A stretch of DNA of 64,000 bases, taken from contig DAOUJS010000171.1 in the NCBI GenBank assembly GCA_034422355.1, positions 1 through 64,000 on the forward strand. The letters are read 5' to 3'. The stretch comes from CATOSP01 sp034422355 (lineage in GTDB: Bacteria > Chloroflexota > Dehalococcoidia > Lucifugimonadales > UBA3495). The notes below the pieces were generated by a model. That model had not been told where the DNA came from. It was given only the letters and a program-made list of their open reading frames with translations, and searched no databases. The position numbers and the translations under genes are program-made. Positions within the stretch are counted from its first letter, which is position 1. Every line of letters starts with the position of its first letter. Below, piece by piece: positions 35,124-43,851 of this stretch.

Positions 35124-35424
35124 AGAGTTTAACCCTGCTCTGCTCCACTGAGCGGCGGAAATACGGATTGGTGATAGCAGACGCACTCACCAGGTCGACA
35201 GGGCGGTTGAAGAGTGTGGCGAGTGATTCTTTCAAATCCCAATAGGGATTAGCAGATACGGATTCGAACTCGACTAGGAAATCTATGTCGCTCTCCAGCG
35301 GGCTGAATTGGTCAGTGGTTGCGGACCCGAACACGTCGAGCCTTTTCACCCTGTGCTGGCGGCAGATTTGGTGGAGTGCACTTGTCCGTTTTTCGATTGA
35401 TGTATCCGTTAATGTATCCGTCAT
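35113..35424 (-). CDS. mntA: MntA-like minimal nucleotidyltransferase antitoxin
   Basis: The 103-residue protein is a minimal nucleotidyltransferase with the active-site pattern G-S-x11-D-x-D in VFGSATTDQFSPLESDIDFLVEF. This pairs with HepT as a type VII toxin-antitoxin system in which MntA adenylylates HepT on Tyr. The ATG at 35424 was picked because an in-frame extension upstream lacks homology. The gene precedes hepT and overlaps it by 11 bases, the usual order. Because the HepT active site has changed, the pair may be decaying or diverged. Confidence 0.85.
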   Translation of the reverse strand: MTDTLTDTSIEKRTSALHQICRQHRVKRLDVFGSATTDQFSPLESDIDFLVEFESVSANPYWDLKESLATLFNRPVDLVSASAITNPYFRRSVEQSRVKLYES

Positions 35425-35571
35425 GGCGTTTCCGTATACTTCTATTCCCGCTTCTGATTGGTACACAAATGCTACCCGAAGTGGAGTTTCAGGTTCAATA
35501 TGACATTGGCAACTCAAATGGGATACTATACCCGAAAGAGGCGGCCAGTCTATCGGCAAAGCGTGTATATT

Positions 35572-35841
35572 TCAACCTGCCATCAGGTCCGGGTTGGCCC
35601 TTCGCTCCAGTTCCTCATACAGGCTGTACATTGATTCCGGCTCGAGGAAAAACTTTTCCCGAAGGCTCCTCACTTCCGGGGATTTGATACCGTAGCGGCA
35701 TTCCAGCATCCTGATTTGGCATCTTTCGCACAGCCACCCTGCCAAATGCCTGTCGTCGCCTTCGTACCAGAAGAGTTCGGAGGCATGATCATTGATAAGC
35801 CCATACAGGATCGGAGAAATGGGAGACGAAGCGAAGTTCAT
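35572..35841 (-). CDS. Hypothetical protein with CxxC motif
   Basis: The 89-residue protein starts MNFASSPISPILYGLINDH and contains WLCERCQIRMLECRYG with a C-x-x-C pair and a third Cys, followed by a helical tail ending ELERRANPDLMAG. Composition and codon pattern look like a real gene. It is the first leftward gene before mntA and hepT. Its 5' end overlaps the beginning of the rightward ATPase gene by about 23 bases. No function is recognised. Confidence 0.5.
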   Translation of the reverse strand: MNFASSPISPILYGLINDHASELFWYEGDDRHLAGWLCERCQIRMLECRYGIKSPEVRSLREKFFLEPESMYSLYEELERRANPDLMAG

Positions 35842-36361
35842 TCTATCACCCACTGGATTTCACTCGATGCGGGAGGCACAGGCATTGACCGATGCACTTG
35901 AGGAGGCTTTGGCGACGCAGGGATCGGCCAGCGTCAATGCGGAGGAGGTGGAGATTTTCGCAGAAATAGTTGCCGACGCCGCCGAGCACGGGATGAGCGA
36001 ATACGGGGCCCACGCCCACGTGCGGTGCATCCCCCACCGGAAGGGTCTCGCACTGGACATTGTCATTGCAGATTCGGGACCGGGTATCCCAACCACCCTG
36101 CGGCGCAATGACAAATTGCCGAAACCTCGAACAGATGCGGATGCCATTGGCCTGGCTATCCAGGAGTTGGTATCGGGGACCGGAGACCCGACACGTGGAA
36201 TAGGCCTGTGGATGACCACTACGGAAATGCGGAAGCCTGGCCGGAAGATGTTGATTCACTCGGGGACAGGACTACTGACCATGTACGGGGATGAAGAGCC
36301 AGCATTGCGGGAAACGGATTGCCGGCAGGGAACGCTAATCAGGTTGACTATCCCGATATAA
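35819..36361 (+). CDS. GHKL (histidine-kinase-like) ATPase domain protein
   Basis: The 180-residue protein is mostly one Bergerat-fold ATPase domain: an N-box-like EIFAEIVADAAEHGMSEYG, a G1-box VIADSGPGIPTT and a G2-box RGIGLWMTTTEM. It lacks a histidine-phosphotransfer domain, so it is not a sensor kinase. Stand-alone domains of this type serve as anti-sigma or defence-associated ATPases, sometimes beside STAS-like proteins. An ATG at 35819 sits two bases after GGAGAA; another ATG lies at 35869. A decayed gene fragment follows immediately. Confidence 0.65.
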   Translation: MGDEAKFILSPTGFHSMREAQALTDALEEALATQGSASVNAEEVEIFAEIVADAAEHGMSEYGAHAHVRCIPHRKGLALDIVIADSGPGIPTTLRRNDKLPKPRTDADAIGLAIQELVSGTGDPTRGIGLWMTTTEMRKPGRKMLIHSGTGLLTMYGDEEPALRETDCRQGTLIRLTIPI

Positions 36362-36363
36362 GT

Positions 36364-36663
36364 TATACATCACCAGCTACCCGGAACGACGCTCAATTCA
36401 CGATTCGACTTCGCTATCTTGGATATCCTTACCGGAGCTATCCTGACCTTCATCCACGACGCCACTATCACCTGCACGGTCGTCCAGCAGCATCCTCCGC
36501 TGGTGGAATTCCAAGCCTCCGTCATGAAACTCACGACCGCGGCAACCAAGGCCAAGGGGGAAGGCATATCCGTAGTCAAGGGTCACGGCACTGGCTATAT
36601 GAAGGGGAGACTCTTACTGATCGACGCAGGCGACTGGAACGCCAAGCGGGGCCAGAGTTATAA
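36364..36663 (+). pseudogene. Remnant of a small protein gene, frameshifted in a G run
   Basis: From 36364 one frame encodes FDFAILDILTGAILTFIHD and TCTVVQQHPPLVEF; this resembles the small C-terminal DUF4357-type module of defence-associated proteins. The typical ending SRHWLYEGETLTDRRRRLE is present but in the next frame. A single extra G in the run at 36556-36560 would rejoin them. No ATG opens the frame. I conclude that it is a truncated, decayed fragment; the DUF4357 assignment is from memory of the motif and unsure. Confidence 0.45.
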
Positions 36664-36682
36664 TCAGCCTACAGCGTTATCG

Positions 36683-36742
36683 AAAAGTCCGGCCAACCGT
36701 CCAATTCACCGGCTAAGTGTCCAAAACTCCAGCCAAACGTTC
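36683..36742. repeat. Pair of imperfect 20-bp direct repeats with a 40-bp period
   Basis: AAAAGTCCGGCCAACCGTCC (36683-36702) and AAAACTCCAGCCAAACGTTC (36723-36742) match at 16 of 20 positions with starts exactly 40 bases apart. A related CCAAAAGTCCGGTTGAAATC sits at 42118. The pattern is reminiscent of multiple binding sites at an insertion-sequence end, but no transposase is visible. Confidence 0.4.
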
Positions 36743-36832
36743 ATTAGTCGGACTGATGATTCAAAGCCGGGCTGTGGTACGTTTTGGCCGTGATAAGACT
36801 CAAAGCAGAACGCCGTTTGAGGGAGCATTGAG

Positions 36833-37714
36833 ATGCAGATTGGAGTGACCGTTCCCATAGTCGAATTCGCCTCCGACCTTGCCGCGGTGCGGGACTACGT
36901 GCAGGCCGCGGAGGATCTTGGATACAGCCACATCCGCATCCTGGACCACGTTCTGGGGGCAGACCCGCAGCATCACCCGGAGGTGCCGCGGTTCCCGTAT
37001 ACCCATGAGAGCTACATACACGAGCCGTTTACCCTGATGGCGTACCTGGCGGCGATAACCAAGAAAATCGAACTGGTGACCGGTATCCTGATTTTGCCCC
37101 AGCGACAGACTGCATTGGTGGCCAAGCAGGCTGCCGAGGTGGACGTTCTGAGCGATGGCCGGCTGCGCATGGGCATCGGAGTGGGCTGGAACCCCGTAGA
37201 GTACGAGGCCCTGGGTGAGGACTTCCACACTCGCGGGCGAAAGTGCGAGGAGCAGATGACTTTGCTGCGGGAGCTCTGGACCAATGAGGTCATCAGCTTC
37301 GATGGGAAGTTCCACAAGATTACCCATGCCGGCATCAAGCCGCTGCCGGTACAGCGTCCCATACCCATTTGGATGGGCGCAGGCGGGTCGGCAAGCCCCA
37401 TTCCCACCGACCGGGTGCTGCGCCGGGTTGGGCGGATGGCCGACGGCTGGCTTCCGATGTTTGCCCCCGACGATGCGGGCCGCGGCGCTATCGAGAAAGT
37501 GCGCGGGTATGCTGAGGCCGCAGGGCGTGACCCGTCCGAGATCGGGCTGGAGGGCAGGATCACCGCCACGGGGCAGGGGCCGGAGGACTGGATCACCGAA
37601 GTGAAGACCTGGAGCGAGTTGGGCGCAACCCACATGTCGGTGGGCACCGGCGGTTCCGGCGCTCCCGACCGGCACATCGACGCCATCCGCCGGGTGAAGG
37701 AGGCTACGGAGTAA
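36833..37714 (+). CDS. Luciferase-like (LLM class) F420/flavin-dependent oxidoreductase
   Basis: The 293-residue protein is of the TIGR03619-type LLM subgroup. It starts MQIGVTVPIVEFASDLAAV, and has AEDLGYSHIRILDHVLGA, KKIELVTGILILPQRQTALVAKQAAEVDVLSDGRLRMGIGVGWNPVEYEAL and IPIWMGAGGSASPI. Members of this subgroup are annotated as F420-dependent oxidoreductases, although no F420 biosynthesis gene is visible here. AGGGAG precedes the ATG. A terminator follows at 37733. Confidence 0.92.
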   Translation: MQIGVTVPIVEFASDLAAVRDYVQAAEDLGYSHIRILDHVLGADPQHHPEVPRFPYTHESYIHEPFTLMAYLAAITKKIELVTGILILPQRQTALVAKQAAEVDVLSDGRLRMGIGVGWNPVEYEALGEDFHTRGRKCEEQMTLLRELWTNEVISFDGKFHKITHAGIKPLPVQRPIPIWMGAGGSASPIPTDRVLRRVGRMADGWLPMFAPDDAGRGAIEKVRGYAEAAGRDPSEIGLEGRITATGQGPEDWITEVKTWSELGATHMSVGTGGSGAPDRHIDAIRRVKEATE

Positions 37715-37732
37715 CCGTTCCATATTCCGATT

Positions 37733-37763
37733 GCCGGGAGTGAGTGATAGCTCCCGGCCCTTC
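37733..37763 (+). terminator. Rho-independent terminator
   Basis: GCCGGGAG (37733-37740) pairs with CTCCCGGC (37751-37758), followed by CCTTCTT. It lies 18 bases after the luciferase-like gene stop. Confidence 0.7.
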
Positions 37764-37828
37764 TTGCAGGTGGTCTCCGGCTTACCCGTTCATCGCGGGT
37801 GCGCCGATACTCCAATTGGAGGTGCTCC

Positions 37829-38344
37829 ATGCCCAGGGTTGCACTGGACCTGAACAATGAAGAAGATCGCGCCAAGGTGAAAGGCCAGTGGAAGGTTGGC
37901 CCCGGCTTCGTGCCCGGTGAACCAAACGAAGGATTGACCGCCAGGTTGCTGGCTTCGCCGGCGCGCCTCCCCGACTATGACGATTCGGGCTGGGATGTTT
38001 GCCACGACATTCGGGCCAGCCTGTCCGAAGGATTGACCTTCGCCTGGTATCGCATCGCCGTCGAGTTGCCGGAGAGCATCGACGGGATGGAGATTTCCGG
38101 CGCACGGATGTTCCTGGAGGCCAACGTCGACAACTACGGCGAGATATGGATCGACGGGGAAATCGACCGGTCAACCGGGGTGATTGTTGGCATCAACGCC
38201 CAGCAGCGGGTGGAGATTCCGGGGGGAGCCGTTCCGGGAGCCAGGCACGTGTTCGCCTGCCTGGTGGCCAACGGGCCGCTGGCCGCGCCCAGGGGAGGCG
38301 TTTTCATGCGGTTCGCCACCCTGGCGTTTGAGACATCTGGCTGA
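37829..38344 (+). CDS. Hypothetical protein with galactose-binding-like beta-sandwich
   Basis: The 171-residue protein begins MPRVALDLNNEEDRAKVKG and contains PDYDDSGWDVCHDIRASL, FAWYRIAVELPE and NVDNYGEIWIDGEIDR, the patterns of the carbohydrate-binding jelly-roll at the start of family 2 glycosidases. It is a single domain without catalytic parts and no signal peptide. GGAGG lies 7 bases before the ATG. Function unknown; a small-molecule binding or structural partner is possible. Confidence 0.65.
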   Translation: MPRVALDLNNEEDRAKVKGQWKVGPGFVPGEPNEGLTARLLASPARLPDYDDSGWDVCHDIRASLSEGLTFAWYRIAVELPESIDGMEISGARMFLEANVDNYGEIWIDGEIDRSTGVIVGINAQQRVEIPGGAVPGARHVFACLVANGPLAAPRGGVFMRFATLAFETSG

Positions 38345-38380
38345 CCCCCGGCGGTTGGCGTTCCCCTTGTCCCGTGTCCC

Positions 38381-39856
38381 TTAGGTTGTAGGGACCGGGG
38401 GCATCTCCGCGACCCGGCGGAAGCGGAATACCGATATCGTCATGGCAGCCAGGATCAGGCACATCATTACGAAGTAGGCGTTTCTCATTCCGAACACGAA
38501 TGCCGTCTTCACCCCGGACCCTGCCCCATCCGTCACCGCTGCCAGGCTCGGCTCGTATCCCATGATCCCCATTGTCGCAGTCACGATGGCCGTGGCCACC
38601 GCTACGCTGGCCACGTTTGCCGAGTTGCGCACCAGGTTGAGGAAGGCGGTGACGACTCCGTATTTGCCCCGTTCGACAACGCTCAGTATCGAGCTGGTGT
38701 TGGGCGAGTAGAACACTCCCATGCCCCCGCTCTGCAGCATCAGGGCCGGGATTACCATGAGCACCGAAGTGTCTTCCGAGACTCTTGACAGCATGGCCAG
38801 CCCGGCCACCGAAAGGCAGAGGCCGCCGACGGTGAACTTGCGCCAGCCAAAGCGGTCGGAAAGATGGCCGCAGAGCGGCCCCAGGATGGCCATGCAAGCT
38901 GCCCCGGGCACTACCATAAGCCCCGCCAGCATTGGTTCGTACCCCAGCACCTTTTGCAGGTAAAATGGCGTCAGGAACAGGGTGGCTGAACTTCCCAGGA
39001 AGGTTAGGAACGCCGCCGAAACGCCGAATGAGAAGGTCATGCGCTTGAAGAAGCTCAGGTCAAGCATGGGCGACGGCGTGCGCAATTCCCACCAGATGAA
39101 GCTGGCGAACAGCGCGACGAATCCAATGAACCCGGCGGATATGTAGGGCGACGCCAGGCCGGCCTTGTGAATGTTCATCACAGTCAGCAGGATGGTGACC
39201 AACGCCGCTGTCGAAAGGGCCGCGCCCGGCCAGTCAAAGCCCTGGCCGTCCGGTGAGCCGCTATCCTCGAACTGGCGCTTCCTGCCCTCCAATACGATCA
39301 TGCTGGCGATCATCCCGATAAGGCACAGGGGTATGTTGTAGTAGAAGGCCCATCGCCATCCCAGGGTGTCGGTCAGGATGCCGCCCACCGCGGGACCGGC
39401 TACGGAACCGGTGCCGACAATGGTCATTATCATTCCGATGGCCTTGCCCCGCTCCGAACCTGGGAATATGGAGATGACTATCGCTGTGCCCGTGCCCTGG
39501 CTCATGGCGTTGCCCAGGCCCTGGAGGACACGGGCAAAGACCAGGAGGAAGTAAACGGACGAGGCTCCCGCCAGGGCCGCCCCGACCGCGGCCAGGAGCG
39601 ATCCGGCTATGAAAACCTCCTTTCGGCCGACGAGGTCGGACAACCGGCCCATGGGGAGCAGGAAGGCGCTGACGGTCAGGGCGAAGGATATGACCACCCA
39701 TTGGACGGTCGGAAGGTCGATGTTGAAGTGTTCGGCGATGGTCGGCAACGCCACATTGACGCTGCCGTGGTCTGCGACGGAGGCGAAGGTGGTGATGGCG
39801 ATTGCGCCGAATCCCCAATACTTGTAGTTGGGGCTGCGGGTTAAAGCTGAACGCAT
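38381..39856 (-). CDS. MFS transporter, DHA2 (14-TM) family
   Basis: The 491-residue integral membrane protein has about 14 predicted helices. The N-terminus has the WGFGAIAITTFASVADHGSV start and the DHA2 motif A region FLLPMGRLSDLVGRKEVFIAGS. Family members such as EmrB and QacA export drugs or organic molecules using the proton gradient. ATG 39856 follows a TTG, with a weak ribosome binding site. It is the single transporter of this type in the window and could move a catabolic intermediate or toxin. Confidence 0.92.
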   Translation of the reverse strand: MRSALTRSPNYKYWGFGAIAITTFASVADHGSVNVALPTIAEHFNIDLPTVQWVVISFALTVSAFLLPMGRLSDLVGRKEVFIAGSLLAAVGAALAGASSVYFLLVFARVLQGLGNAMSQGTGTAIVISIFPGSERGKAIGMIMTIVGTGSVAGPAVGGILTDTLGWRWAFYYNIPLCLIGMIASMIVLEGRKRQFEDSGSPDGQGFDWPGAALSTAALVTILLTVMNIHKAGLASPYISAGFIGFVALFASFIWWELRTPSPMLDLSFFKRMTFSFGVSAAFLTFLGSSATLFLTPFYLQKVLGYEPMLAGLMVVPGAACMAILGPLCGHLSDRFGWRKFTVGGLCLSVAGLAMLSRVSEDTSVLMVIPALMLQSGGMGVFYSPNTSSILSVVERGKYGVVTAFLNLVRNSANVASVAVATAIVTATMGIMGYEPSLAAVTDGAGSGVKTAFVFGMRNAYFVMMCLILAAMTISVFRFRRVAEMPPVPTT

Positions 39857-40003
39857 CAATCTAGAATAACACTTTTACGCCGCGTCACCACGTATAGCGG
39901 ATGACGATGTTGCGTTCCCTGTGAGGCAGTCTGGCAAGCCGTCGGCGGGGCAGGGGGTTCCTTCCGGCGCTGGAACGACGGTTGGGGCAGGGAATGGGAC
40001 CAT

Positions 40004-41128
40004 CTATCTTGCAGGGCTGCCGGAGGGCGGGCTTGCCTTCGCATCAAAGTGGGGCACGACGTGCTTGCCGAAGAGCCGGAGAGTCTCCATCACTTCTTCA
40101 TGGGATATGCCGCCCACCTGGAACAGGGGCATCACTTCATCCACCCCTGCGTCGTGATAGGCTTCCAGGTATCGAATGCAGTCGTCGGGGTCCCCGATGC
40201 AGTAGCGGCCGCTCCTTATCAGGTCGAGAGACGAGGTTTCATCGCGCTTCGGGGAGTCGGTGGCGGTGGAGCGGGTGTAGTGCCACCGGTAGTCATCGGG
40301 GACCCGGGACGGGTCCTGCTCGCTCCACACGCGGACATCCCGGAGGGACTGCTGATGGCGGTACCAGTCAATCAATTCCGCGGAGCGTTCCTGCACCTTC
40401 TCGCGCGATTCGCCGCAGATGGCCACGGTGCTTACCGAGACGCGGTTGTGGACAACCCCGGTCGCCGGGCTGGCGTCCCGGATGCCGTCCCGGTAGGCTT
40501 GCACGAGGGGAGCAAGTCCCGCAGCCCCGCCGCCGGCCATTGCCAGGCAGCCCAGCCCCATCAGACCAGCCTTCCTGAAGGTGTCTTCCTGGCTGCAACC
40601 TAGCCAGATGGGCGGGTGTGGCTGCTGGACCGGCTTGGGGTGGACCTCCCGCAGGGGAATCTTGTAGTGGTTGCCTTCGTAGGTGAACTCTCCCTCGGTC
40701 CACGCCCGCGGAATGATCTCCAGGGCCTCGTCAACCATTCCGGTGGCGTCCTTCAAATCGGTGCCGAAAGCGGCCATCTGGTAGGGGTAGCCGGACCGGC
40801 CCACGCCCAGGTCTACCCTTCCCTTGCTCAGGATGTCCAGGGTGGCGGTGCGGGCCGCGATGTGCAACGGGTGCTGCACCGGGGGCACCACCACAGCGAT
40901 GCCCAGGCGCATACGGGTGGTGCGCTGGCTCAATGCGCCCAGGGTTACGTCGGGCGCGCTGGAGTGGGACCACTCGGTGCGGAACTGGTGGTCGGCCATC
41001 CAGACGCTTCTCAGGCCCATCTCTTCGGCGAAGGCCGCCTGGTCGAGCATCTCCAGGAACCGGTCAGCCTCGTAGGAAGGGGACGACGGCCTGGGGACCT
41101 GCATCTGATAGAACATGCCGATTTGCAT
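40004..41128 (-). CDS. Luciferase-like (LLM class) flavin-dependent oxidoreductase
   Basis: The 374-residue protein has MQIGMFYQMQVPRP, FAEEMGLRSVWMADHQFRTEW, RTTRMRLGIAVVVPPVQHPLHIAARTATLDILSKGRVDLGVGRSG and the C-terminal GDPDDCIRYLEAYHDAGVD. This is the alkanal monooxygenase-like LLM fold. It ends the leftward set following an NHL propeller gene. AAGGAGC lies 14 bases before the ATG, which is long. Substrate unknown. Confidence 0.92.
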   Translation of the reverse strand: MQIGMFYQMQVPRPSSPSYEADRFLEMLDQAAFAEEMGLRSVWMADHQFRTEWSHSSAPDVTLGALSQRTTRMRLGIAVVVPPVQHPLHIAARTATLDILSKGRVDLGVGRSGYPYQMAAFGTDLKDATGMVDEALEIIPRAWTEGEFTYEGNHYKIPLREVHPKPVQQPHPPIWLGCSQEDTFRKAGLMGLGCLAMAGGGAAGLAPLVQAYRDGIRDASPATGVVHNRVSVSTVAICGESREKVQERSAELIDWYRHQQSLRDVRVWSEQDPSRVPDDYRWHYTRSTATDSPKRDETSSLDLIRSGRYCIGDPDDCIRYLEAYHDAGVDEVMPLFQVGGISHEEVMETLRLFGKHVVPHFDAKASPPSGSPAR

Positions 41129-41180
41129 GGGCCTGTATTTCTGCTCCTTGTCCCGGTTCCTGGAGGTTGGGTTGACCTGG

Positions 41181-42059
41181 TTAGCTCTGCCGGACGTACT
41201 TGTCCACGCTCTGCTCGGCGGTCAGGGCCAGGTAGATGTCGCCGTGGGCGTCTACCCATGAACCGTGGGCCGACCTTGACGGCCAGCGGGCCAGGACGTT
41301 GCCCTCTCCGTCCAGCACGCTGATCTGCGGCGGAGTCCCGTTCTCAGCCCGCTCGCTGATGTAGAAGATGCCCTCGCTGTCCTGGGAAATGTCCAGCGGC
41401 CGGTTCATGTCGGTCCACATGGTGATGTACTCGCCTTCCTGCGAGAACACCTGGATGCGGCTGTTCTCCCGGTCGCAGAGGTATATCCGTCCATCCTGGC
41501 CTACCAGCAGGCTGTGGGGCAGGTGGAACTCGTTGGGTCCGCCCTTGCCCGGCTCGCCCCAGGAGGATATAAGCTCGCCCGCGGCGGAGAAGCGATGGAC
41601 CCGGGCGTTGCGGTAGCCGTCGGAGATGTACAGTTCTCCCGACGGGGCCGGGACCATCTCGGTGAGGTAGTTGAAGGGACCGGCGGAGCGGGGCACCACC
41701 GTCCCGGTCTCCTCGGTGCCGGTATCGGAATAGACCCCGTGGGCGCCTATAATCTGGAGCGGCTTCCCGTCCAGGGTGTACTTCATGGCCACCGAGCCTT
41801 CCCGGTCGGTCAGGTAGATGATGTCATCGGCGATGAAGAGGCCGTGAGGGCTGACGAAATTGCCGTTGCCCCAGGAACTGAGAAAATTGCCCTCCCGGTC
41901 GAAGACCACAACCGGCGGCTCGGCCCGCTGGAAGACGTAGACCCGGTCCTGGGAATCGGTGGCCACCGCGCTGACCGTCCCGAAGGACAGGCCTGCGGGA
42001 AGCTTGGCCCAGTCCTGGACCAGGGTGTAGCTGTATTTCCCGGTGCCTACTGTAGTCAT
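41181..42059 (-). CDS. NHL-repeat beta-propeller protein (peptidyl-amidating lyase-like)
   Basis: The 292-residue protein has repeated NHL blades, for example VVVFDREGNFLSSWGNGNFVSPHGLFI and YLCDRENSRIQVFSQEGEYI. It resembles the peptidyl-alpha-hydroxyglycine amidating lyase group more than the scaffold NHL group. No signal peptide is seen, which is unusual for that enzyme. GGAGG precedes the ATG at 42059. It lies 52 bases upstream of the luciferase-like gene on the same strand and may be co-transcribed. Confidence 0.82.
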   Translation of the reverse strand: MTTVGTGKYSYTLVQDWAKLPAGLSFGTVSAVATDSQDRVYVFQRAEPPVVVFDREGNFLSSWGNGNFVSPHGLFIADDIIYLTDREGSVAMKYTLDGKPLQIIGAHGVYSDTGTEETGTVVPRSAGPFNYLTEMVPAPSGELYISDGYRNARVHRFSAAGELISSWGEPGKGGPNEFHLPHSLLVGQDGRIYLCDRENSRIQVFSQEGEYITMWTDMNRPLDISQDSEGIFYISERAENGTPPQISVLDGEGNVLARWPSRSAHGSWVDAHGDIYLALTAEQSVDKYVRQS

Positions 42060-42229
42060 TATTCGCACCTCCGTGGGCTGTGTCCCGCTATGAGTCTGCC
42101 GGCGTGGCTGTGAGAGTCCAAAAGTCCGGTTGAAATCACGCTGTCTTCCATCTTACTACAATACTTGGTCTGCCGGGTGTTTCCCTGTGCCTAATCGGGA
42201 GATATGACACGTCCTTGGTAGGCTCTCGG

Positions 42230-43771
42230 CTACCCCCGGCTGTTATAGCGGTAATGGGGAGCAGGACCTTCCGCGTTCCAGGATCTGTAGAACCGCTCCA
42301 CGTGGGGCATCAGCCTCTGCACCATCCGGCGGGTGTGGACCACCTCCGGCTCCACGGGACTGGCAAACCGCTGGCGAAGTTCCTCGAGCACGTCTTCCTT
42401 CATGGCGCCGGGAAACCGCCCGTCCCGGTAGACTACGTTGCCGTTGATGATGACAGTATTCACGTCGCGGGGCTTGCCCCGGTTGAGAAGGGCGTCCACT
42501 GGCCCGATGTCCGCGTCCAGGTAGGGGGCCTCCATTGACGAAACCTCTGCAAGCACCAGGTCGGCGCGGCGGCCCGGTTCCAGCGTCCCTATCAGGCCGT
42601 CAAAGCCCGTTGGGCGGGCGGCATTGGCCGTTGCCATCGACAGTACCTGCTGGGAGTTGGCGGCAGGGGCGCCGATGCCCGGCTCACGGTGCAGCCGCAG
42701 CGCGAGCCGCATCTCCTGGAGCATGTCGTCATCATCGTTGATGGCCGTGCTGTCGGTGCCCATCGCCACGTTCACGCCGCCGGACAGCATTGACGTTACC
42801 GGGGCAACCCCGTTCTTGAGCCTGAGATTGGAGCTGGGGTTGTGGCAGACGGTCGAGCCGCTGGCGGCCAGAAGCTCAATGTCCTGGTCTGTCACCCATA
42901 CCGAGTGGGCGAATGAGACCTCCGGGCCGAGAAAGCCCAGGTCGTTCAGATGGGCCACCGGCGTCTTGCCCCACCGCCGCAGGCCATACTCCTTCTGGTA
43001 TGGACTTTCAACAAGGTGCATGTGAATGGCCGTGTTGAAGCGGGCCGCATGTTCCTTGGTGCGCGCCAGGAACTCGTCCGACACCCACTGGACGTTGCTG
43101 GGGCTGACCAGCACGCTGACCAGGCCGGACTCCGCCGATTGGTACTTGCCGTAAGCGCCCTCGAACATGGAAAAGTAGTCGTCGTCGGACATGGCGGTCG
43201 CCGAAAGATACCGGCGCACGTCCGCCGCCAGTTCGGAGGGCAGGCCCGAGAGAAATGCGTCGTCGTCCTCGTAGACGATGCGGTTCTGGCCGCGGAAGTA
43301 GACCGAGAAGGCCGTGCGCATCCCCGCGTCTCCGAATCCCTTCAGCACCTGGGCAATGTCCTCCTCCAGGCCGGTAACCGGCGTCTGGGAGTGGTTGTAC
43401 ATCACGGTCGTGGTGCCCGACTCGATCATCTGCATCGCAGTGTAGAGGGTCATCAGGTAATGGTCGTGGGGCCGGCGTCCCCAACCGCTGAGTATCCACG
43501 TTTCCAGGGAGCCGTCGCACGCCCCCATCTGGAACGTCGAGACACCCCGCCCGTGGTGATGCGCGTTGACCAGTCCCGGGAAGACGATGAATCCGGGGCC
43601 GCCGATCTCCTCGTCCGCCTGGTGAGCCGCCCGCAGAGTGCGGTAATCGCCCACTGCTTCGATCACGCCGTCTCGTTGGAACACCGCGCCGTCGGTGATT
43701 ATGGCGTTGGACTCGGCGTCGTCACCGGCCCGGCTGATGAGGTATTTGCCGTGGATGAGGGATGTGGCCAT
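42230..43771 (-). CDS. Amidohydrolase family protein (cytosine deaminase/chlorohydrolase-like)
   Basis: The 513-residue protein has a metal-dependent amidohydrolase TIM barrel. Metal ligands are seen in GLVNAHHHGRG (His-x-His), AIHMHLVES, SFAHSVWV and the Asp of GTDSTAIND. The length and C-terminal composite domain fit the TrzA/AtzA/cytosine deaminase family, which deaminates or dechlorinates N-heterocycles, guanidines and related compounds. ATG 43771 follows AAGGATTG. It is divergent from the SDR gene, with only 80 bases between starts including a TATAAT at 43807-43812. Confidence 0.92.
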   Translation of the reverse strand: MATSLIHGKYLISRAGDDAESNAIITDGAVFQRDGVIEAVGDYRTLRAAHQADEEIGGPGFIVFPGLVNAHHHGRGVSTFQMGACDGSLETWILSGWGRRPHDHYLMTLYTAMQMIESGTTTVMYNHSQTPVTGLEEDIAQVLKGFGDAGMRTAFSVYFRGQNRIVYEDDDAFLSGLPSELAADVRRYLSATAMSDDDYFSMFEGAYGKYQSAESGLVSVLVSPSNVQWVSDEFLARTKEHAARFNTAIHMHLVESPYQKEYGLRRWGKTPVAHLNDLGFLGPEVSFAHSVWVTDQDIELLAASGSTVCHNPSSNLRLKNGVAPVTSMLSGGVNVAMGTDSTAINDDDDMLQEMRLALRLHREPGIGAPAANSQQVLSMATANAARPTGFDGLIGTLEPGRRADLVLAEVSSMEAPYLDADIGPVDALLNRGKPRDVNTVIINGNVVYRDGRFPGAMKEDVLEELRQRFASPVEPEVVHTRRMVQRLMPHVERFYRSWNAEGPAPHYRYNSRG

Positions 43772-43851
43772 TGCTACAATCCTTCCTGTGGCGAGTGTCA
43801 CGCAATTATAATGGAATTTGCTTCAGGGAGACGAATATCAGGAGGCGGCTC

